In this document: positions 58,433-64,000 of the stretch, in pieces | How positions within the stretch are numbered: position 1 is the stretch's first letter | Layout of the letters: each line of letters starts with the position of its first letter | Assembly (NCBI GenBank): GCA_934101795.1 | Contig: CAKORY010000001.1 | Span: 62,001 to 126,000, forward strand | DNA from: an uncultured Bacilli bacterium | GTDB lineage: Bacteria; Bacillota_I; Bacilli_A; RF39; UBA660 | Direction of reading: 5' to 3' | DNA length: 64,000 bases | Notes under the pieces: generated by a model | What the model was told of the DNA's origin: nothing | Databases searched by the model: none | The model's input: the letters and a program-made list of their open reading frames with translations, nothing else | Program-made: the position numbers and the translations under genes

Positions 58433-61400
58433 ATGAATTTGACTCCTGAACAAAGTTTGGCTGTTAATTTGGAAGGAAAAAATATTATAGTATCTGCGGG
58501 TGCAGGTTCTGGTAAAACTGCAGTATTATCAGAAAGAGTGATTAGAAAACTTAAAGATGGCGTAGATATTAGAAATATTTTAATGTTAACATTTACTAAT
58601 GAAGCTGCCGGAGAAATGGCTGATAGAATTAGAAAAAAAATAAAAAAAGCTGGTTTAAAAGAGCAACTTGAATATTTAGATCAAGCATATATTACTACAT
58701 TTGATGCATTTGCCTTAAATTTAGTTAAAAAGTATCATTATGTTCTTAACATGAGTAAAGATATTAGTATAATTGATGCATCAATTATTAATTTGAAAAG
58801 AAAAGAATTTTTAGAAGAAATATTCGAAGAATTTTATGAAAGTAAAAATGAATTATTTTTAAAATTAATCGAAGACTTTACTAATAGAGATGATGAATTA
58901 ATAAAAAATGCTGTTCTTTCTATTAATAGATTACTTGATTTAAAATATGATAAATATGATTATTTAAATAATTATGTAAATAATTATTATAGTGATGAAT
59001 ATGTAAATAACTCTTTTGATGAATACTTTAAATATGTTAAAACCCTTTCTGATACATTAGAAAGTAAAATACTTGAAATAGAAAGCTACATGGATAGTAG
59101 TTCTTATGAAAAGATATATAATAGTGTATCTAATTTATTTAATCCTAAGTCTTATAATGATTTATATAAGTATAAAGATTGTACTTTAGGTAAGTTTACT
59201 AAATTAGATGAAGAAGGTATATCTTTAAAAGAAGAAATACAAAATACATATAAAACTATATCTGATTTAATATTTTATAGTGAGGATGAGTTAAAAAAAG
59301 ATTATTTAAGTACTAAAGATTATGTTAAAATAATAATAGAAATTATATATAAATTAGATGATAAAATAAATGCTTTTAAGAAAGAATTTGATTCTTATGA
59401 ATTTACAGATATAGCTAAAATGGCTATTAAAATAGTTGAAGAAAATGAAAGTATTAGGGAAGAACTTAAAAGTAAGTTTAATGAAATAATGATTGATGAA
59501 TATCAAGATACAAGTGATTTACAAGAAACATTTATTAAATATTTAGAAAATGATAATGTTTATATGGTCGGAGATATAAAACAATCTATTTATAGATTTA
59601 GAAATGCTAATCCTTTAATATTTAAAAATAAATATGATAAATATAGTAATCATGATGGCGGTGTAAAAATAGATTTACTTAAAAACTTTAGGTCAAGAGA
59701 AGAAGTTTTATTTAATATTAATGAAATATTTGCTCGCCTTATGACTAAAGAACTCGGGGGTATTAATTATAAAGAAAGTCACGCTATGATATTTGGTAAT
59801 GAGGCTTATGTTACTCTTGGTGCTAATAATAACAATAATTATATGGGTATATATACTTATAATAATGAGGATAAAAAGTATTCAAATGATGAAATTGAAG
59901 CTTTTATAATAGCAAATGATATTAAGAATAAAATTGCTGAGGATTATGAAGTATATGATTTTGATTTAGGAAAAAATCGAAAAGCAAACTATAATGATTT
60001 TTGTATTATACTTGATCGTGGTAGTAAAATGAATTTATTTAAGAAAGTATTTGAGTACTTTAGTATACCAATGGAAATATATAAAGATAGTAATTTAATG
60101 GAAGAAAATGATATTTATATTATTAAAAATATTATTAATTTATGCTTTTCTATTAAAAATGAAGTTTATGATAAAAAGTTTAGATATTATTTTACTAGTG
60201 TTGCTAGAAGTTATGTCGGAGGCTTAAATGATGCTGAAATATTTAATGATTTAGAAAATAATGGTATATTTAGAAGTGAAGTATTTAGAATATGTAAAGA
60301 AATAAGTAAAGAAATAGATCTTTTGACTCCGAATATGCTTTTAAAAAGAATAATTGATGATTTTAATTTTTATGAAAAATTTATTCTAGTGGGTAATGTT
60401 GATGCTGGTATAAAGAGAATGAATTATTTACTTGAGTTGTCTCTTAATATTGAAAATCTAGGTTTTACATGTGAAGACTTTAGTAAGTATCTTGAAGACT
60501 TAGCAACCTCTAATAGTGAGATTAAATATAAAGAAGCTAAATCAAGTAGTATATCTGTTAAAATGATGAATATTCATAAATCTAAAGGTCTTGAATTTCC
60601 AATATGTTATTTTACTGGTTTTCCTAAAACATTTAATTTAAGTGATTTAAAAAATAAATTTATGTTTGATAATAAGTATGGTATTATAACACCATATTAT
60701 AAAGATGGTATTGGTGAAGTATTTATTAAACAACTTGTTAAAAATGAGTATTATTTAAATGAAGTGGCAGAAAAGGTAAGATTATTTTATGTAGCACTTA
60801 CAAGAAGTAAAGAAAAGATTATTATGGTAATGCCTGAGGTAAAGGATAAAACTAGAGCATGTGAAGAAGTAGACTTTCTAGAGGGATTAAGTTTTAGATC
60901 ATTTTATAACTTTTTAGAAAGTATATATGGCAATATTGAAAAATATGTAACAAGCATTAATTTAAATAATATTGGTTTATCTAAAGAATATGAATTTAGC
61001 AAAGTAATAAGTAGAAATTTAGAAAGTAAAAAAGAAGAAATGGTCATATATGATGATGAAGTTTTATATGAAGAAGTAGAAAAGAAACATGCTTCTAAAA
61101 CTATAAAAAGTATTTTAACTAAAGAAGAAGCTAAGACTTTAGAATTTGGTACATATATGCATGAAATATTTGAATTAACTGATTTTAAAAATATAGAAAC
61201 TGATAATAAGTATATAAATAAGTTATTAGATAGCTTTGATTTTAAAAATGCAGAAATATATCAAGAACTAGAGTTTATATTTATAAAAGATGATATTAAA
61301 TATCATGGTATTATAGATTTAATGCTTGAATATAGTGATAAAATATATATTGTGGATTATAAACTTAAAAATATTGATGATGAAAATTATATTAAACAAT

Positions 61401-61507
61401 TAAGTGTATATTATGATTATGTAAAAAGTATAAGTGACAAAGAAGTTTATTTATATTTATATTCAATAATAGATAACAAAGTAAAGAAAATAGAGGTGAT
61501 GGCATGA
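58433..61507 (+). CDS. addA: ATP-dependent helicase/nuclease AddA
   Basis: A UvrD-type helicase with Walker A VSAGAGSGKTAVLSERV near residue 20, Ia LTFTNEAAGEMADRI and Walker B IDEYQDTSDLQ near residue 360. Also present are GDIKQSIYRFR, MNIHKSKGLEFPICYF and RLFYVALTRSKEKI. The C-terminal RecB-family nuclease has HGIIDLMLEY and VDYKLK. It unwinds and degrades DNA from breaks with the AddB-like subunit. ATG 58433 follows AGAGGTG with normal spacing; GTG 58424 overlaps it. Length (1024) is shorter than in Bacillus (1232). It overlaps the next gene by 4 bp. Confidence 0.93.
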   Translation: MNLTPEQSLAVNLEGKNIIVSAGAGSGKTAVLSERVIRKLKDGVDIRNILMLTFTNEAAGEMADRIRKKIKKAGLKEQLEYLDQAYITTFDAFALNLVKKYHYVLNMSKDISIIDASIINLKRKEFLEEIFEEFYESKNELFLKLIEDFTNRDDELIKNAVLSINRLLDLKYDKYDYLNNYVNNYYSDEYVNNSFDEYFKYVKTLSDTLESKILEIESYMDSSSYEKIYNSVSNLFNPKSYNDLYKYKDCTLGKFTKLDEEGISLKEEIQNTYKTISDLIFYSEDELKKDYLSTKDYVKIIIEIIYKLDDKINAFKKEFDSYEFTDIAKMAIKIVEENESIREELKSKFNEIMIDEYQDTSDLQETFIKYLENDNVYMVGDIKQSIYRFRNANPLIFKNKYDKYSNHDGGVKIDLLKNFRSREEVLFNINEIFARLMTKELGGINYKESHAMIFGNEAYVTLGANNNNNYMGIYTYNNEDKKYSNDEIEAFIIANDIKNKIAEDYEVYDFDLGKNRKANYNDFCIILDRGSKMNLFKKVFEYFSIPMEIYKDSNLMEENDIYIIKNIINLCFSIKNEVYDKKFRYYFTSVARSYVGGLNDAEIFNDLENNGIFRSEVFRICKEISKEIDLLTPNMLLKRIIDDFNFYEKFILVGNVDAGIKRMNYLLELSLNIENLGFTCEDFSKYLEDLATSNSEIKYKEAKSSSISVKMMNIHKSKGLEFPICYFTGFPKTFNLSDLKNKFMFDNKYGIITPYYKDGIGEVFIKQLVKNEYYLNEVAEKVRLFYVALTRSKEKIIMVMPEVKDKTRACEEVDFLEGLSFRSFYNFLESIYGNIEKYVTSINLNNIGLSKEYEFSKVISRNLESKKEEMVIYDDEVLYEEVEKKHASKTIKSILTKEEAKTLEFGTYMHEIFELTDFKNIETDNKYINKLLDSFDFKNAEIYQELEFIFIKDDIKYHGIIDLMLEYSDKIYIVDYKLKNIDDENYIKQLSVYYDYVKSISDKEVYLYLYSIIDNKVKKIEVMA

Positions 61508-62670
61508 TGATAGCAATTATTGGGGCTGGTCCAGCAGGCTTAGCAGCAGCTAAAATCATATCAAAAAAAAGTCAAGTTGTAGTATTTGAGAAAAATAGTG
61601 ATGCTGGTAAAAAGCTTCTTTTAACGGGAAGCGGAAGATGTAATATTGGTAATACTAATAATGATTTAAGTAAGTATCATTCAAGTAACAATGAACTTAT
61701 AGAAAAGATAATAAATGATAAAAATTTAGATAAAGTAAATAATTTTTTCAAAGAAATAGGTTTAGTTTTAAAAGATAAAAATGGTTATCTTTATCCGTAT
61801 AGTGAAAAATCATCTAGTGTTTTATCTTGTCTAAAGAATTCTTTAGATGTTGATTTTAGATTTAATACTAATATTGAAAACATTGAAAGGAAAAATGATA
61901 AGTTTATTATTAATCATGAAACTTTTGATAAAGTAATTATTACAACCGGAGGACTTAGCTATCCAAAGACTGGAAGCTCTGGTGAAGGTTTTTCATTAGC
62001 TAAAGATTTTGGTCATAAAGTAATTAATTTAAATCCATCTTTAATGGCCCTTGAAACAAATACTGGGCTAGAAAAAGAGTGGGCTGGCATTAGATGCGAG
62101 GTAAATGTATCAAGTTATATTGATAAAGCAAAAGTAAAAGAAGAACATGGTGAACTACAATTTACAAGTTTTGGTTTAAGTGGTATTTGTATTTTTAATT
62201 TAAGCCGGGATATAAGACTGGCTTTAAATGAAGAAAAGGAATGTGAAGTAAAACTTAACTTTTGTCCATGGACAGCTCATTTAAGTAACTATATGGAAGA
62301 AAATAAAGATAAATATCTAACAAATATATGTGATGGTTTTTTAGATTATAAATTAACTAATATAATACTTAAGTATTTAAAAATTAAAGATAAAAAATGG
62401 TGTGAATTAAAAATAGATGAAAAGAATAAATTTATCGAGACTTTAACTAATTTTAAAGTCAAAATTACAGATACTAAAGGTTATTTAGATGCGCAGGTAA
62501 CTAGTGGGGGAGTATCACTTGAAGAAATAAATTTAGAAACAATGGAATCTAAACTTGTTAAAAATCTTTATTTTGCTGGAGAAGTCCTAGATTTAGATGG
62601 TGATTGTGGGGGATATAACCTAACTATAAGTTTTGTAACAGGTTTAATTGCAGGAGATAATCATGATTAG
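61504..62670 (+). CDS. HI0933/BaiN-family FAD-dependent oxidoreductase
   Basis: The N-terminus is a classical FAD site, IAIIGAGPAGLAAAKII, then VVFEKNSDAGKKLLLTGSGRCNIGN, and VIITTGGLSYPKTGSSGEG. The end YFAGEVLDLDGDCGGYNLTISFVTG is diagnostic of this family (YhiN/HI0933; some members act on flavin-linked reductions such as bile-acid steps). The physiological substrate is not known. It overlaps addA by 4 bp and the next flavoprotein by 8 bp. Confidence 0.92.
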   Translation: MMIAIIGAGPAGLAAAKIISKKSQVVVFEKNSDAGKKLLLTGSGRCNIGNTNNDLSKYHSSNNELIEKIINDKNLDKVNNFFKEIGLVLKDKNGYLYPYSEKSSSVLSCLKNSLDVDFRFNTNIENIERKNDKFIINHETFDKVIITTGGLSYPKTGSSGEGFSLAKDFGHKVINLNPSLMALETNTGLEKEWAGIRCEVNVSSYIDKAKVKEEHGELQFTSFGLSGICIFNLSRDIRLALNEEKECEVKLNFCPWTAHLSNYMEENKDKYLTNICDGFLDYKLTNIILKYLKIKDKKWCELKIDEKNKFIETLTNFKVKITDTKGYLDAQVTSGGVSLEEINLETMESKLVKNLYFAGEVLDLDGDCGGYNLTISFVTGLIAGDNHD

Positions 62671-64000
62671 AATTAAAAATATTAAAACTGAAATTAAGGA
62701 AAATATTGATGTTTATGAACTAGCAAGTAAAAAGTTAAAAGTAAGTAAAAATTCTTTGAAAAAAGTAATTATTCATAAAAAGGCGATTGATGCTCGGAGT
62801 AAACACATGTTTTCTTATGTATTTGATTTAGATGTTCAAATAGATAATGAAAATAGTTTTTTGAAAGAAAATATAATTAAAGTAGAAAATGAAGAATATG
62901 TGTTACCTCAGATGGGAAAAGAAACATTAAATAAAAGACCAATAGTTATTGGGGCAGGCCCAGCAGGTTTGTTTTGTACCTTTTTTCTTGCTAAAAACAG
63001 ATATAAGCCGATACTTTTTGAACGCGGTGAAAAAATAGAACAAAGAGTTAAGACAGTCGAAGACTTATGGCAAAATAATAATTTTGTATCAAATAGTAAT
63101 GTTCAATTTGGTGAAGGTGGTGCTGGTACATTTAGTGATGGTAAACTTAATACTTTAGTTAAAGATAAAGCTGGTAGAATGAGGGAAGTATTTAAGATTT
63201 TTGTTGAGTGCGGAGCTCCGGAAGAAATACTTTATGATAGTAAACCTCACATAGGTACTGATATTTTAAGAAAAGTAGTAATAAATCTAAGAGAAAAAAT
63301 AATATCTATGGGAGGAGAAATCCATTATAATTCTTGTTTGGAAGATATTATAGTAGAAAATAATAAGATAAAATCTGTTATAGTTAGTGGTAAATGTATC
63401 GATACTGATGTACTAGTCTTAGCTATTGGTCATTCAGCTCGTGATACATTTAAAATGCTTAATAATAAAAAGATTTATATGGAAGCTAAACCTTTTGCAG
63501 TTGGCATTAGAATAATTCATCCACAGAAAATGATTAATGAAAATCAATATCCAATAAATTATCCGTTTTTACCATCTGCATCATATAAACTTACATATAA
63601 AAGTAAAAGTGGACGTGGTGTTTACAGTTTTTGTATGTGTCCAGGTGGTTATGTTGTAAATAGTAGAAGTACCATAAATGGTATTTGTGTAAATGGTATG
63701 AGTAATTATAAAAGAGATTCAGGCTTTGCTAATAGTGCTATTGTTGTAACTGTATCACCTGAAGACTATGGTAATAATCCTTTAGATGGAATAGGTTTTC
63801 AAGAAAATTTAGAACAAAAAGCATATAATATTGGAAATGGTGTTATTCCTATTCAAAGGTATGTTGATTATAAAAATAATACTATTTCAGAAAATATTGA
63901 TATAGATGCTTTTAAAGGTAAAACCCATTTAGCTAATATAAATGATATTTTTCCAAAGTATATAAATGAAAGTTTAAAAGAAGGAATAGATTATTTTAAT
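62663..64000 (+). CDS. FAD-dependent dehydrogenase of the COG2509 group, 3' end outside the window
   Basis: The frame is open from ATG 62663 to the end of the window, 446 codons. An N-terminal helical RNA-binding-like domain (ELASKKLKVSKNSLKKVIIHKKAIDAR) precedes the FAD motif VIGAGPAGLFCTFFLA near residue 95. Then come LFERGEKIEQRVKTVEDLW, FGEGGAGTFSDGKLNTL, AIGHSARDTF, PFAVGIRIIHPQ and CMCPGGYVVN, which mark the uncharacterised FAD-dependent dehydrogenase family. Members run to about 460-530 residues, so most is present. It is co-transcribed with the preceding flavoprotein. Confidence 0.9.
   Translation, partial: MIRIKNIKTEIKENIDVYELASKKLKVSKNSLKKVIIHKKAIDARSKHMFSYVFDLDVQIDNENSFLKENIIKVENEEYVLPQMGKETLNKRPIVIGAGPAGLFCTFFLAKNRYKPILFERGEKIEQRVKTVEDLWQNNNFVSNSNVQFGEGGAGTFSDGKLNTLVKDKAGRMREVFKIFVECGAPEEILYDSKPHIGTDILRKVVINLREKIISMGGEIHYNSCLEDIIVENNKIKSVIVSGKCIDTDVLVLAIGHSARDTFKMLNNKKIYMEAKPFAVGIRIIHPQKMINENQYPINYPFLPSASYKLTYKSKSGRGVYSFCMCPGGYVVNSRSTINGICVNGMSNYKRDSGFANSAIVVTVSPEDYGNNPLDGIGFQENLEQKAYNIGNGVIPIQRYVDYKNNTISENIDIDAFKGKTHLANINDIFPKYINESLKEGIDYFN

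Overview
The window is very AT-rich (background roughly 28-37 % G+C where I counted) and comes from an endospore-forming, low-G+C Bacillota, most likely a gut lineage of class Bacilli near Erysipelotrichales/RF39 (the lineage is inference). The evidence is a class B RNase P RNA, Bacillus-like gene orders (recU/ponA beside gpsB-rnpB; tkt-sirA-yneF; cdsA-rseP; rplS-lepB...rbgA-rnhB-topA; cca-dnaD-nth) and sporulation genes (cotE, spoVIF, gerM, gerE, spoIIIAH, probable sirA). TGA is used as a normal stop, for example in tkt, cca and addA.

Layout. 0-2 kb: tandem YhcG/DUF1016 nucleases, each with a perfect palindrome at the same place in the coding sequence. 2-4.1 kb: capA, a HIT protein and cotE. 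4.1-4.9 kb: a type III toxin-antitoxin locus of promoter, two-repeat RNA, terminator and ToxN-like toxin. 4.9-10.2 kb: a large XRE-type regulator, exported unknown proteins and a lipase-like hydrolase. 10.2-10.5 kb and 34.9-35.2 kb: two copies of a small fold-back module with a tiny hydrophobic peptide, resembling a type I toxin-antitoxin system. 10.6-12.8 kb: deoD and a phosphohexomutase. 13.0-14.7 kb and 54.3-55.9 kb: two paralogous surface proteins whose 3' ends and downstream flanks are a 332-bp G+C-rich cassette foreign to its surroundings. 14.8-21.7 kb: unknowns, spoVIF, a tetR-ABC exporter-tag operon and a thioredoxin-like protein. 21.9-25.6 kb: tRNA-Arg, gerM, gerE, spoIIIAH and an XRE-controlled relative of the surface proteins. 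25.7-29.4 kb: cca, dnaD, nth and a tnpB-only IS200/IS605 element. 29.5-42.5 kb: conserved core genes for cell wall, division, lipid, RNA and secretion. 42.5-48.1 kb: an accessory island (broken BRO-like gene, OLD-like nuclease, broken serine recombinase, RhuM-like gene) between lepB and rbgA. 48.1-53.7 kb: rbgA, rnhB, ltaS, topA. 56-64 kb: addB-like, addA and two flavoproteins.

The most unusual signal is the pair of G+C-rich 3' cassettes. They encode the variable C-terminus of a pilin- or TasA-like exported protein and continue into a conserved structured non-coding tail. They look like the target of a diversity-generating retroelement or another cassette-exchange system, but I see no reverse transcriptase or template repeat here, and the base changes between the two copies do not by themselves prove adenine-directed mutagenesis. 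Next in interest are the fold-back hydrophobic-peptide modules, the type III toxin-antitoxin locus, and the palindromes embedded in several accessory coding sequences.
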